Assembly: GCF_003931565.1 (NCBI RefSeq)
Contig: NZ_RRYI01000003.1
Span: 496,001-560,000, forward strand
Source of the DNA: Caulobacter sp. 602-1
GTDB taxonomy: Bacteria; Pseudomonadota; Alphaproteobacteria; Caulobacterales; Caulobacteraceae
Direction: 5' to 3'
Length of the DNA stretch: 64,000 nt
Shown: positions 28,406 to 36,522 of the stretch, one piece after another
Layout of the letters: each line of letters starts with the position of its first letter
Position numbering within the stretch: the stretch's first letter is position 1
Program-made: the position numbers and the translations under genes
The notes under the pieces: generated by a model
Databases searched by the model: none
Seen by the model: the letters and a program-made list of their open reading frames with translations, nothing else
Told to the model about the DNA's origin: nothing

Positions 28406-28801
28406 TCACGCCTCGAGCAGCGCCTTCAGCCTGGCCAGGTCCCTGGCCACGGCCGCCGCGTCGCGATCGTAGGCGGCGTCGTCGTACAGGGTGGGCGGCC
28501 GGTAAAGGACCATGCCGACCTCGGCCCCCTCGCCGTTGGCCACCACCCGCAGCGGCATGTAGAGCTCGGTCCCGTCCGGCTGGGTCACCCAGTGATCGAG
28601 CACGCCATAGGGGTTATCCGGCGAGAACCGCACGCGGACGTCGCCGCCCGGACCGTGGGCGACCCACCGCTCGCCGTCCCGGGTCAGACCCGAGGCCAGA
28701 CCCGCCGCCCATTTGGGGAAGCTCTCGGGATCCTTGGCGAAGGCGTAGACCGCCTCCGCCGGCTTGTGGATGCGGATGCTGATGTAGCGCGACTCGAACA
28801 T
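28406..28801 (-). CDS. SRPBCC (START-like) family protein
   Basis: Small hydrophobic-pocket protein of 131 residues. The fold shows in YISIRIHKPAEAVYAFAKDP and FPKWAAGL at the N-terminus, typical of polyketide cyclase/dehydrase-like proteins, and a C-terminal helix VARDLARLKALLEA. The ligand is unknown. Convergent with the acyl-CoA ligase, 21 bases apart, without an obvious terminator. Stand-alone gene. Confidence 0.8.
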   Translation of the reverse strand: MFESRYISIRIHKPAEAVYAFAKDPESFPKWAAGLASGLTRDGERWVAHGPGGDVRVRFSPDNPYGVLDHWVTQPDGTELYMPLRVVANGEGAEVGMVLYRPPTLYDDAAYDRDAAAVARDLARLKALLEA

Positions 28802-28919
28802 GGGTCTCTACTCCACAGTCACCTGGGCCTGGGCTGGGGTCACTTTCGTTAAAGCGGCGCGGCTGTCCAGAGTGTGAGCTTGGGGGGGTTATCGGACTTC
28901 CGGAATGAAGCTTTAAGTA

Positions 28920-29231
28920 ATGTTGCCCGAAGATGCATCCATGACGAATGAGATGCGAAACCGGGTCCGGGCCGGATTGCTTTCTGTCGGTACGTTTCTC
29001 GCGGCTTTCTTTGGCGCGGGTTTGGCAGTTCGCGCCATCAGCACCGGTACCTACCAACAACACGGACACCTATCTCACGACCGCGTAGGCTTGATCCTAT
29101 ATGTCGGGATGATGAGCCTTGGTGCGCTTGTCGCAGCCGGCATTGGTGTTGCGTTCGCTTATTCTGCTTGGTCGGCCCGGGGAGAAAGCGCTCGCATTGA
29201 CGCCTATCTCAAAAAGCGCCGGCCTCACTAG
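28920..29231 (+). CDS. Small two-helix membrane protein, unknown
   Basis: Not recognised. 103 residues (or 96 from ATG 28941) with two membrane helices: about 22-42 (LLSVGTFLAAFFGAGLAV) and 61-85 (VGLILYVGMMSLGALVAAGI), and a basic C-terminus YLKKRRPH. Base composition is less GC-rich than the neighbours and codon choice is atypical, which suggests acquired DNA or weak expression. No clear ribosome-binding site for either start. Confidence 0.5.
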   Translation: MLPEDASMTNEMRNRVRAGLLSVGTFLAAFFGAGLAVRAISTGTYQQHGHLSHDRVGLILYVGMMSLGALVAAGIGVAFAYSAWSARGESARIDAYLKKRRPH

Positions 29232-29378
29232 CCGGCGACCTAGGTCAAACTCGTCCCTATAAGGAACGCAAACGGGCCGGGCGCAGAAACGGGCGCCGCG
29301 CCCGAAACCAGAACTTGGGCGTCATTCCGGAAAGCGGGCCGGGCCGAGGTCTGTTCGGGGTGGAAAGCGGCTGTTGAT

Positions 29379-29594
29379 CTACGACCATTCGACCTTCCAA
29401 CCGGACTCGATGAAGTACCCGACAAGGCCATCGTGATCCGCTACCCAGCCATCGAAGCCTGTCTCGAACGTCGGCACAGGAGAGGTAAAGATTAGGAAGC
29501 CGCCGGTGCTGCCGTTGTCGTCGAGAACCTTGACGAACCATCCAGCCTCATCGCCGGCCAAAATCCTGCCAACCCGATCGATCGGAACACTCAT
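29379..29594 (-). CDS. Small acidic protein, unknown
   Basis: Not recognised. 71 residues, acidic, with a repeated W/F-D pattern (GWFVKVLDDNGSTGGFLIFT, GFDGWVADHDGLVGYFIESG). It has the look of small immunity-type or SMI1-like proteins but no toxin gene is adjacent. Codon use is plausible and the frame is not antisense to another gene. GC is lower than around it. Confidence 0.5.
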   Translation of the reverse strand: MSVPIDRVGRILAGDEAGWFVKVLDDNGSTGGFLIFTSPVPTFETGFDGWVADHDGLVGYFIESGWKVEWS

Positions 29595-30608
29595 GGCCTC
29601 ATACTAGCTGGTCTGAGTTCGAATGTCTGACTTGGGTCGAAAGCCGACCTTCCTGGTTGGTGCGATCCTTAAATCTCTTGGAGGCTGCAGCGTGCAGGGC
29701 TGTAGGGGTTGGTCAAGGACCGCCTCCGGCGGCCGCGCGCGGCGACGCGGAGCGTCGGCCTTGAGTGACCTGGACAGCCCGGCGATCGTCTCGCCGTGAG
29801 ATGTAAGGCGGGCGCTCTTCCGGGCGGAAGGCGGCTTGGACGGGAAGAGGGCGGGCACCCCAGATGCTCCCCCGCGATGCGGGGGAGCTGTCGCGAAGCG
29901 ACTGAGGGGGCTAGCGCGGCATAGGTCCAGCTGGCCCCCTCCGGCCCTCTGGGCCACCTCCCCCGCGACGCGGGGGAGGATCTATGGGGATTGAGGGCCC
30001 TCTATCCCCGGCGTTCGCGGAACAGAACCCCACGAAATCAACCACTTGTCGATTTTTCGCGCCGCTGAATGATCCGCGTTGAATCCGCCGCGATACTCAA
30101 TGCGTCCCCGTCGCGGGGGAGGGCGTTTGGATCCGGCCCAATACGGCGGCGGGGGTAGGTTGAACGGGGCCGCTGGCGGTTCCTGGAGGTGTCGTCAGGT
30201 CGTGCGGCTTACTCTTTAGGAGCGCGTACGGGTGACGGGATCGTTGGGATCAAAGCCGACAGCGGATCGACAGGGCGGTGATCGTACAAGCCGCCTATCG
30301 TGGATCGTCGGGGTCGAGACGGATGTAGCCGATCGACTTGGTCCGCGCCCGTCCGGGGGTAAACGGGGACCTGAGCAGACAACGCTCACGCCTCCCGACC
30401 TCACGGGCAAGAACAGCCTGGCGGAGCGGTCAGCGAGCCGAAACAAAACAAACCTCACGGTCTCCGGGTTCGCCCGGCCGCTCCGTCGCCTCCCCACACG
30501 CCTTCAGCGGCCGCGCCGCGTGAAGCGGTTCACGCCTGTCTGAATCAGCACTGCCCCCGATCCGAACTGGGCGGAGAGCCTATGAGCGGCTTATGCGCCC
30601 GAAGCGCC
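29595..30608. other. Gene-poor kilobase with repeats
   Basis: No gene is supported here. Weak frames of 93-117 codons on both strands lack family character and look like composition effects. It contains a pair of 21-base palindromes (separate entry), a third partial copy near 30113 and a 7-base-arm hairpin GCGTGAA-GCGG-TTCACGC at 30518-30535. A Pro/Arg-rich pseudo-coding stretch lies at 29690-29780. An unrecognised RNA gene cannot be excluded. Confidence 0.5.
29867..29978. repeat. Paired REP-like palindromes
   Basis: Two 21-base palindromes, CTCCCCCGC-GAT-GCGGGGGAG (29867-29887) and the same with GAC in the centre (29958-29978), flank a segment with complementary GAGGGGGC and GCCCCCTC blocks. 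The whole would fold as a long cruciform. It has the form of a bacterial interspersed palindromic element. Confidence 0.75.
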
Positions 30609-31067
30609 CTAAACCGGCAGCGGCCTCGGCTTGCGGTCGTCGCCGATGGCCACGAAGGTGAAGACGCCCTCGGTCACCTTGTGGGCCTGCTCGCCGTCGC
30701 GGCGGCGGCGCCAGGCCTCGACCTGGACCCTCAGAGAGGTGCGGCCCGTGTGGATCAGGCGTGCGAACAGGCTGACCTCGTCGCCGACGAACACGGGGCT
30801 GATGAAGGTCATGCCGTCGATGGCGATTGTGGCGCAGCGGCCGGCGGCGCGGTGGAAGGCCACCGAGGCGGCCGCCAGGTCCATCTGCGACAGCAGCCAG
30901 CCGCCGAAGATGTCGCCCTCGGGGTTGGTGTCGGACGGCATGGCGATTGCGCGCAGCACCGGCGCCTCGTGCGGCCATTCCAGCGCCTCCCAGGCCTTGG
31001 CCAGGGTCTCGGCGCGGTTCGAGGCGGATTCGTCGGTCAAGGGGTCAGTGCCCGCCGGCGCCTTCAT
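30609..31067 (-). CDS. Acyl-CoA thioesterase, hotdog fold (YciA-like)
   Basis: Hydrolyses acyl-CoA to free acid and CoA in the cytoplasm. 152 residues from ATG 31067. Diagnostic motif MPSDTNPEGDIFGGWLLSQM (catalytic Asp in the N-x-x-GDIFGGW helix), then GMTFISPVFVGDEVSLFARL of the central strand. The start lies inside the preceding zinc-finger gene (23-base overlap), so the two are probably one transcript. Upstream open frame to 31433 is only the shifted frame of that neighbour. Confidence 0.9.
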   Translation of the reverse strand: MKAPAGTDPLTDESASNRAETLAKAWEALEWPHEAPVLRAIAMPSDTNPEGDIFGGWLLSQMDLAAASVAFHRAAGRCATIAIDGMTFISPVFVGDEVSLFARLIHTGRTSLRVQVEAWRRRRDGEQAHKVTEGVFTFVAIGDDRKPRPLPV

Positions 31068-31362
31068 AGACCCCCGGGGCCAGGATTTCGTCCTCGTCGC
31101 CCACGGCCGTCGAGGCCACGAAGCGGCGGTCGCAATAGGAGCAGTCGACGAAGCCCGCCGCGCCCATCTCCAGCCACACGCGCGGATGGCCCAGCGCCCC
31201 GCCGACGCCGTCGCAGGCGATGCGGTGCGAGCGGACCATGATCGTCTCCGGCGCGGGACCGACCTGGGCCAGGGTGTCCATGGCGGTCGGGACCGTCGCC
31301 GGCTCGGTCGTCGCCGATCCGGGCAGGGCGTCGAGAGCGGAAGTGGACGGGGTCTTGGCCAT
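31045..31362 (-). CDS. CHCC-type zinc-finger protein (NDUFS6-like)
   Basis: 105-residue protein with the zf-CHCC motif of the mitochondrial complex I subunit NDUFS6 and its bacterial relatives: C-x8-H-x14-C-x2-C in ACDGVGGALGHPRVWLEMGA, then FVDCSYCDRRFV. The N-terminal 45 residues are a low-complexity Thr/Pro/Ala region. In alphaproteobacteria this protein is linked to assembly of respiratory complex I; that role is inferred from the family. Start ATG 31362 follows an AGGGA site. Confidence 0.85.
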   Translation of the reverse strand: MAKTPSTSALDALPGSATTEPATVPTAMDTLAQVGPAPETIMVRSHRIACDGVGGALGHPRVWLEMGAAGFVDCSYCDRRFVASTAVGDEDEILAPGVYEGAGGH

Positions 31363-31605
31363 ATTGGGAAATCCCTGATTTCGAGCGCGACAGACGAAAG
31401 TGGCCGCCGGTTTCGGCGTCCGTCGCGCGCCAAACGATAGACAGGAGCCTTTCTCGCGAGAATGGCTCCGGACGCGGCCTTGGCGCGGCGGCGAACGAGG
31501 CATACCTATGCGACGCTCAAAGGCGCCGTCAATCGACGCGCGCCTCAAACGACATTTCCCGGCCTTCCCGCCACCCGATCCGCCCATCTTCTATCTGGAC
31601 GCTCC

Positions 31606-32568
31606 ATGGACCTGCCCGCCTACGCCATCGAAGCCGAGGGCCTGTACAAGACCTATGCCGCCACCAAGACCTCGCCGGAAAAGCGGGCGCTGAACGGCAT
31701 CGACCTGAAGATTCCACGCGGCTCGATCTTCGGCCTGCTGGGTCCCAACGGCGCGGGCAAGTCGACCTTCATCAACATCCTGGCCGGCCTGGTGCGCAAG
31801 AGCTCGGGCACGGTCCGAATCTGGGGCCGCGACATCGACCAGCGTCCGCGCGACGCCCGCGCCGCGATCGGCGTGGTGCCGCAGGAACTGGCCGCCGACG
31901 TCTTCTTCACCCCGCGCGAGTCGATGGAGGTGCAGGCCGGCTTCTACGGCGTGCCCAAGAACGAGCGCCGCACCGACGAGCTGCTCAACGCCCTGGGCCT
32001 GGGCGACAAGGCCAACGCCTATGTCCGCCAGCTGTCGGGCGGCATGAAGCGCCGCCTGATGGTGGCCAAGGCCATGGTCCACCAGCCGCCGGTGCTGATC
32101 CTCGACGAACCGACCGCCGGGGTCGATGTCGAGCTGCGCCGCCAGCTCTGGCACTATGTGAAGGGCCTCAACAAGCTGGGCGTCACCATCGTGCTGACCA
32201 CCCACTACCTGGAAGAGGCCCAGGAGCTGTGCGACGAGATCGCCATCATCAACCGCGGCGAGGTGGTGGCCTGCGAGCCCACCGCGACCCTGCTCAGCCG
32301 GATGGACAGTCGCAACGTCGTGGTCACGCCCGAGGAGCCGGTTCTGGCCGCCCCGGCCCTGGCGGGCTTCGACACCAAGCTGCGGGCCAACGGCGCTTTC
32401 CAGGTCAGCTATCGCACCGGTCAGTCCAGCGTCGAGCAGGTGCTGGCGGCGGTCCGCGCCAGCGGCCTGAAGATCAAGGACATCGCCACCGAGGACCCGG
32501 ATCTGGAAGATGTCTTCCTGGCCCTGACCTATGGCGACCCGAACGCGGCCGATCCGACCAAGGACTGA
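31606..32568 (+). CDS. ABC transporter ATP-binding protein (ABC-2/drug-export type)
   Basis: Cytoplasmic ATPase of an exporter, 320 residues. Walker A GPNGAGKST 46-54, signature LSGGMKRRL near 143, Walker B VLILDEPTAG near 165, and the H-loop THYLEEAQELCDE. The C-terminal 90 residues after the ATPase resemble the DrrA/CcmA-like extension. No permease gene is next to it: the following gene encodes a purine symporter, which does not use ABC energy. The partner must lie elsewhere. ATG 31606 is used; the frame is open 48 codons upstream without homology. Confidence 0.88.
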   Translation: MDLPAYAIEAEGLYKTYAATKTSPEKRALNGIDLKIPRGSIFGLLGPNGAGKSTFINILAGLVRKSSGTVRIWGRDIDQRPRDARAAIGVVPQELAADVFFTPRESMEVQAGFYGVPKNERRTDELLNALGLGDKANAYVRQLSGGMKRRLMVAKAMVHQPPVLILDEPTAGVDVELRRQLWHYVKGLNKLGVTIVLTTHYLEEAQELCDEIAIINRGEVVACEPTATLLSRMDSRNVVVTPEEPVLAAPALAGFDTKLRANGAFQVSYRTGQSSVEQVLAAVRASGLKIKDIATEDPDLEDVFLALTYGDPNAADPTKD

Positions 32569-32638
32569 CGGTAGACGCTTGCCTTCCCGGGAACACGCCG
32601 CCAACACTCCCGCTTCGAATGGGACGGGGGTCGCGGCG

Positions 32639-33961
32639 ATGAGTTTCCTGGAGAAGCGGTTCGGGCTGGAGGCCCACGGCACGTCGTTGCGCACCGAGGC
32701 GCTGGCCGGCTTCACCACCTTCCTGACCATGGCCTATATCGTGATCGTCAATCCGGCGATCCTGGGCCAGGCCGGCATGCCCGTCGCCGCCGTCGCCGCC
32801 GCCACCTGCCTGGCCGCCGGCTTCGGCTCGATCCTGATGGGGCTGATCGCCAACTACCCGATCGCCCTGGCCCCCGGCATGGGCCTCAACGCCTATTTCA
32901 CCTTCACGGTCGTCAAGGGCATGGGCCTGCCGTGGGAGACCGCCCTGGGCTGCGTCTTCCTGTCGGGGATCGCCTTCCTGGTTCTGACCGTGGCCGGCGT
33001 TCGCCAGCTGATCGTCGGGGCCATTCCGCGTCCGCTGTTCTCGGCCATCGCGGCGGGCATCGGCCTGTTCATCGCCTTTATCGGCCTGAAGGAGGCCGGC
33101 ATCATCGTCCCCAATCCGGCCACCACGGTGGCCCTGGGCGACCTGACCCAGCCGACGGCGATCCTGGCCATACTCGGCCTCGCCGTCATGGGCGGGCTGA
33201 TGGTCTGGCGGGTCAAGGGCGCGATCCTGATCGGCATCCTGGCGGCCGCCGCCGCGGGCTGGGCCCTGGGCCTGGCGAAGGTGACGCCCGGCGAGTACGG
33301 CCTGGCGGCGCTGACCGCCACGGCCTTCAAGCTGGACGTGCCGGCCGCCCTGCGCCTGAACGGCGGCGCCGGCATGGCGATCGCCGAGGTGATCTTCGTC
33401 TTCCTGTTCGTCGACCTGTTCGACAATGTCGGCACCCTGGTCGCGGTCACCAAGAAGGCGGGTCTGATCCAGCCCGACGGGACCATCCCGCGCCTGAACC
33501 GCATCCTCACGGCCGACAGTATCGCCACGATCGGCGGCTCGCTGGCCGGCACCTCGACCGTGGTCAGCTATATCGAGAGCGCCTCGGGCGTCGCGGCCGG
33601 CGGCCGAACGGGCCTGACCGCGATCGTCGTGGGCGTCCTGTTCCTATTGACCCTGTTCTTCGCGCCCTGGGTCCAGGCCATCCCGGCCGCCGCCACGGCC
33701 CCGGCCCTGATCATCGTCGGCTCGATGATGGTCGGCGCCCTGGCCGACATCGACTGGGACGATCCGGGCGTGGCGATCCCCGCCTTCCTGACGGTGATCG
33801 CCATCCCGCTGACCTTCTCGATCGCCAACGGCCTGGCGTTCGGCATCACCGCCTTCGCCATCCTAAAACTGGCGCGCGGCCAGGCCAAGCCCGGCGACTG
33901 GCTGCTGTTCGTCCTGGCGGCGCTGTTCGTGGCCCGCTTCATCTACATGGGAGCGGCGTGA
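32639..33961 (+). CDS. NCS2 family purine permease (AzgA/GhxP-like)
   Basis: Proton symporter for a nucleobase such as adenine, guanine or hypoxanthine. 440 residues, about 12-14 helices. Family hallmarks: [20 protein letters not shown] at the N-terminus with [34 protein letters not shown], and [20 protein letters not shown]. The exact base is not readable. A GACGGGG site precedes ATG 32639. Last chromosomal gene before the tRNA and prophage. Confidence 0.92.
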   Translation: MSFLEKRFGLEAHGTSLRTEALAGFTTFLTMAYIVIVNPAILGQAGMPVAAVAAATCLAAGFGSILMGLIANYPIALAPGMGLNAYFTFTVVKGMGLPWETALGCVFLSGIAFLVLTVAGVRQLIVGAIPRPLFSAIAAGIGLFIAFIGLKEAGIIVPNPATTVALGDLTQPTAILAILGLAVMGGLMVWRVKGAILIGILAAAAAGWALGLAKVTPGEYGLAALTATAFKLDVPAALRLNGGAGMAIAEVIFVFLFVDLFDNVGTLVAVTKKAGLIQPDGTIPRLNRILTADSIATIGGSLAGTSTVVSYIESASGVAAGGRTGLTAIVVGVLFLLTLFFAPWVQAIPAAATAPALIIVGSMMVGALADIDWDDPGVAIPAFLTVIAIPLTFSIANGLAFGITAFAILKLARGQAKPGDWLLFVLAALFVARFIYMGAA

Positions 33962-34013
33962 TCGCGTTGCGTACGCGCCGCCTTTCGGCTAAGACCCGCT
34001 TCCCGCAAGGGAT

Positions 34014-34090
34014 GCACCCGTAGCTCAGCTGGATAGAGCGTTGCCCTCCGAAGGCAAAGGTCACACGTTCGAATCGTGTCGGGTGCGCCA
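34014..34090 (+). tRNA. tRNA-Arg (anticodon CCG)
   Basis: 77 bases including the encoded CCA. Acceptor arms GCACCCG and CGGGTGC pair fully. The anticodon stem TTGCC/GGCAA encloses CTCCGAA with anticodon CCG at 34048-34050, reading CGG. The T-arm has TTCGAAT. Its 3' half is the probable integration site of the prophage that begins right after it. Confidence 0.97.
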
Positions 34091-34182
34091 TTTTCTCCCT
34101 TATAAATCAATCACTTAGGTCGCATTTTGCGCACCTCTGCGTTGACCCGAAATCGGAACAAAACCGGTCAAATCGGGTAGTT

Positions 34183-34210
34183 CGGGACTCGATTCCCCGG
34201 AATAGTCCCG
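34183..34210. repeat. Nested palindrome near the left attachment end
   Basis: Outer arms CGGGACT (34183-34189) and AGTCCCG (34204-34210) enclose inner arms ATTCC (34192-34196) and GGAAT (34199-34203). It lies 93 bases past the tRNA in the gap before the first phage gene. Possible integrase/excisionase arm site or operator. Confidence 0.5.
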
Positions 34211-34248
34211 GATAACGTTCCGGCTCTGTTCACCCCGGAGACATCTCG

Positions 34249-34584
34249 ATGCCGGCCCAACGCTCAAAACAGAGCGCGACGACGCGCGTGCCTACACTAC
34301 CCCGCGTCTATCTGCGATCGGTCGAGCTGCTGACGCGGATCAGGGCGAACCATGGTGATCCGACGTCTCGGACGCTTCACTTCACGTTCGCCTGCAGAAC
34401 CGGTGGTTCGCGGCGGTCGGCAACAGAGTTCGTCAACGTCGAAGACGTGCCGGCCTTCGAAGGCGAGAGCGCCTGGTTCGAAATGGAGAAGGTGCAGCGG
34501 GGTAATGGTCGGCGCTGGCCTTGGTGGCGCGCTGTTCGCCAGATCGAGCCGCCGGCCGCCTCCTCTAAGCCGACGCTGCTCTAG
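34249..34584 (+). CDS. Phage protein of unknown function at the tRNA-proximal end
   Basis: Not recognised. 111 basic residues, with PRVYLRSVELLTRIRANHGD in the N-terminal third and a Trp-rich stretch RRWPWWRAVRQIE. A GGAG ribosome-binding site lies 8 bases before ATG 34249. It runs on the plus strand, against most of the prophage, and overlaps the convergent 34581-34862 gene by 4 bases. Position at the attachment end suggests a lysogen-expressed cargo gene. Confidence 0.55.
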   Translation: MPAQRSKQSATTRVPTLPRVYLRSVELLTRIRANHGDPTSRTLHFTFACRTGGSRRSATEFVNVEDVPAFEGESAWFEMEKVQRGNGRRWPWWRAVRQIEPPAASSKPTLL

Positions 34585-34862
34585 CCGCGCGGCTCAAGGT
34601 CGAAGTACGGCCCGCCCTGGCCGCCATCCTCGGCGCGGTTCAAGACCTTGTCCTCGCGCGTGCTGCTGATCAGTACCTGGATCCCGCGAAAGCGGATGCC
34701 AACGCCGATGCTCACGCACGTTGTGGGCAAGTCGTTCTTCGACATCTTCACCCAGGTGTCGGAGTTGAAGGTGATCGCCCCCGGTAGGTAGGCGGAATCG
34801 CTCTTCTCCGCCGCCTCCTTGGCCATGATGTCGAGCAGATGGTCGATGTCTTCGCGCTTCAT
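34581..34862 (-). CDS. Small phage protein, unknown
   Basis: Not recognised. 93 residues with an N-terminal amphipathic helix (MKREDIDHLLDIMAKEAAEK) followed by a beta-rich part (VSIGVGIRFRGIQVLISSTR). No membrane segment or known motif. It is the last minus-strand gene of the prophage next to the tRNA and is separated from the lysis genes by a hairpin terminator. Confidence 0.6.
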   Translation of the reverse strand: MKREDIDHLLDIMAKEAAEKSDSAYLPGAITFNSDTWVKMSKNDLPTTCVSIGVGIRFRGIQVLISSTREDKVLNRAEDGGQGGPYFDLEPRG

Positions 34863-34900
34863 GGCGGGGGTCTAGGGCGATTCCTGGGATCGGAACGCCG

Positions 34901-34932
34901 AAAGGCCGCCGCCCGGGTTAGGGCGGCGGCCT
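34901..34932 (-). terminator. Terminator downstream of the lysis cassette
   Basis: Twelve-base perfect arms AGGCCGCCGCCC and complement with a 6-base loop, followed on the minus strand by TTT. It lies 52 bases past the stop of the lipoprotein gene at 34984. The T-run is short. Confidence 0.65.
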
Positions 34933-34983
34933 CGTTGTGGCTCTAACCCGACAGGCGAGCAGTCAGACGTCAGATGTACCGCG

Positions 34984-35235
34984 TCAGGTGCCGCCCGGCG
35001 GTGCGGCGGGCTCGGCGGGCGGCGCGGCCCTCGAGGGGACCGGTTCGCAGATGATCCGGAACGATCCGGTCACGCCCGCGCCCAGGGCGCCGCTGTACTC
35101 GCGATGACAGCCTTCGAGGTTGGTCAGAACCTTCTCGCCGACACCGCCGGGTTGGAGGGCGGCGTCCAGGCTCGAACAGGCAGGTAGCGACAGGCACGCG
35201 AGTGCGACGCCCGCCAGAAAGATGGCGCGCTTCAT
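34984..35235 (-). CDS. Phage lipoprotein, candidate o-spanin
   Basis: 83 residues with a clear lipoprotein signal: MKRAIFLAGVALACLSLPAC, lipobox LPAC (Cys20). The mature part ends in a proline-rich tail PSRAAPPAEPAAPPGGT, which is typical of outer-membrane spanin subunits (Rz1 type). The middle has two cysteines (GCHREYSG, IICEP) that could form a disulfide. It lies downstream of the endolysin and holin-like genes. The spanin role is inferred from lipobox, size, proline tail and place; another small envelope lipoprotein is possible. Confidence 0.6.
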   Translation of the reverse strand: MKRAIFLAGVALACLSLPACSSLDAALQPGGVGEKVLTNLEGCHREYSGALGAGVTGSFRIICEPVPSRAAPPAEPAAPPGGT

Positions 35236-35329
35236 GATGAGGCTCCATGTGGGAAAGCCGGAACGAACCCTCCGGCGGGGTGTTCTTCAACTGATCGCTG
35301 TCCGTCCCCCCTGACTTAGCGATCGCCAG

Positions 35330-35359
35330 GCCCCGGCTCTCCGCAGAGCCGGGGCTTTT
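35330..35359 (+). terminator. Strong hairpin with T-run on the plus strand
   Basis: Arms GCCCCGGCTCT and AGAGCCGGGGC with loop CCGC, then TTTT on the plus strand. No plus-strand gene ends here; on the minus strand it stands between endolysin and lipoprotein genes and would form the same hairpin without a T-run. Confidence 0.6.
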
Positions 35360-35495
35360 CATTTCCGCATGTCGGGAACCGGACACGACCTTTGCGCTTT
35401 TAGCCGGCGACCTAGCTTAGCTGTGGGGCTGACTCGAAGGAGTCCTGGAGCCTGGTCAGGCCCCCGGCGCCGGAGAGCGTCGGGGGCTTAAAGCT

Positions 35496-35876
35496 TCAAG
35501 CGACGACGGTGAGGTCGCGGTCCCCCGACTTCCAGATCAGCTCGCGGATCGCGCGAGGTAGGATGATGCAGCCGTTCGAGGCGGAGCCCGGGGCGCGAAC
35601 GCTGTCGCCGTGCACTCTAAACGCTCCCCGGCCCGTCCGCTGGTCAACGTCATCGCCGGGCTTGGCGTCTACCGCGTCGAGCTTCAGGGCGTAGGGGCCC
35701 ACTCGTGCGCTGTTGTAGGGGGCTCCAATCTTCCAGCGCCCGGCCGGGATTGGCCCGACGCCCACGACGCCCTCCAGCGCCAGGTTGTTCTTGCCCCGCC
35801 CCTTGCCGCTATAGCCGCGCGAGATCAGCGCGCCGTCGCGCGACAGCGTCCCGGCCGATTGGTCCCAGGTCCACAT
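35496..35876 (-). CDS. L,D-transpeptidase-like (Tlde1/DUF2778) peptidoglycan enzyme, probable endolysin
   Basis: 126 residues with the catalytic pattern of the YkuD-like/Tlde1 fold: H89 in FRVHGDS and the S-x-G-C motif SNGCIILP with C103. The N-terminal YSGKGRGKNNLALEGVVGVG and PIPAGRWKIG are typical of the DUF2778 group. In type VI effectors this fold cuts or exchanges peptidoglycan cross-links. In this prophage it sits next to holin-like genes, so the lysis role is inferred from context. No signal peptide, so it would need a holin. Confidence 0.75.
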   Translation of the reverse strand: MWTWDQSAGTLSRDGALISRGYSGKGRGKNNLALEGVVGVGPIPAGRWKIGAPYNSARVGPYALKLDAVDAKPGDDVDQRTGRGAFRVHGDSVRAPGSASNGCIILPRAIRELIWKSGDRDLTVVA

Positions 35877-35879
35877 GGT

Positions 35880-36155
35880 TCAGCCCTTCGGTTCAACGGT
35901 GGAGGTTAGGGTTGCCCCGGCCGGCGAGTTGACCGGCGCCTGGCTCTCGGCTTCGCTGGTCGGCTTCTTGTTGCCCCAGCGAGCGCCGACGTAGGCGCCC
36001 AGCGCACCGCCGATCACGCCCGAGGCTAAGCCCGCCAGGATCGGCAGGTTCTCTTGTGGGATCTTGACGAAGACCAGTGCGGCGCCCACCAGCGTGAGGT
36101 CGACAAGGCACGCAGTAACGACGATTGCGTCGAGGGTGCGGTAGTCGCGGGTCAT
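35880..36155 (-). CDS. Two-helix membrane protein, holin-like
   Basis: 91 residues from ATG 36155, which follows GAGGAG. Helix one about 13-35 (IVVTACLVDLTLVGAALVFV), helix two about 41-64 (LPILAGLASGVIGGALGAYV), then a basic loop RWGNKKP and a hydrophilic tail. Size, topology and place (3 bases from the endolysin gene) fit a class II holin. Sequence family not recognised. Start overlaps the stop of the upstream gene as ATGA. Confidence 0.65.
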   Translation of the reverse strand: MTRDYRTLDAIVVTACLVDLTLVGAALVFVKIPQENLPILAGLASGVIGGALGAYVGARWGNKKPTSEAESQAPVNSPAGATLTSTVEPKG

Positions 36156-36457
36156 AGCTTGCTCCTCGTCCGCGCCGGGGGCCGTGGAGCGTCCATCGGC
36201 GCCGGCTCCCTCATCCACCGGACGCTGGCATTCAGCTCTTTCAGCTGCTCGATCCAGATGTCCTGGCGCTCCCCGATCTTGCCGACCTGGATCCGCAGCT
36301 CAGTCAGAGCGCCGATCTCGACCTCGAGCGCCTCCACGCGCTTGCCCAAGGCCTGAACGGTCCCCCGCAACACGCCGTAGCCGATGGCCAGCGTGAGCAG
36401 GTTCAGGACCAGCGACGTCAGGCCTATGGCCAGCGCGATCCAAGATGCAGGCGTCAT
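36152..36457 (-). CDS. Membrane protein with coiled coil, i-spanin- or holin-like
   Basis: 101 residues: one N-terminal helix (WIALAIGLTSLVLNLLTLAI), then a charged coiled-coil stretch about 38-75 (QALGKRVEALEVEIGALTEL). The N-in anchor plus periplasmic coiled coil is the layout of inner-membrane spanins; the Pro/Arg-rich end PAPMDAPRPPARTRSKL is unusual for one. Overlaps its downstream neighbour by 4 bases and is itself coupled to a 13-codon gene upstream. Confidence 0.65.
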   Translation of the reverse strand: MTPASWIALAIGLTSLVLNLLTLAIGYGVLRGTVQALGKRVEALEVEIGALTELRIQVGKIGERQDIWIEQLKELNASVRWMREPAPMDAPRPPARTRSKL

Positions 36458-36495
36458 TGAGCGGCCGCCGTGGTGCGGTCGGGATCAAAGTCCAT
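36454..36495 (-). CDS. Thirteen-codon leader peptide coupled to the lysis operon
   Basis: ATG 36495 follows a textbook GGAGG six bases upstream and encodes MDFDPDRTTAAAQ. Its TGA overlaps the ATG of the 36457 gene as ATGA. The downstream gene has no separate ribosome-binding site, so it would be reached by re-initiation after this peptide. Whether the peptide itself matters is unknown. The same layout of short coupled gene is used elsewhere in this prophage. Confidence 0.45.
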   Translation of the reverse strand: MDFDPDRTTAAAQ

Positions 36496-36522
36496 GCGGA
36501 CCTCCAAGCTTTCGAAAGAAGT

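Noticed and set aside
29690..29960. 117-codon minus-strand frame crossing the REP palindromes
   Set aside because: It translates the palindromic repeat and Pro/Arg-rich DNA; no ribosome-binding site.
30216..30543. Overlapping 93- and 103-codon frames on both strands
   Set aside because: No domain, odd composition and mutual antisense; one has an AGGAG-like site but the product has no protein-like pattern.
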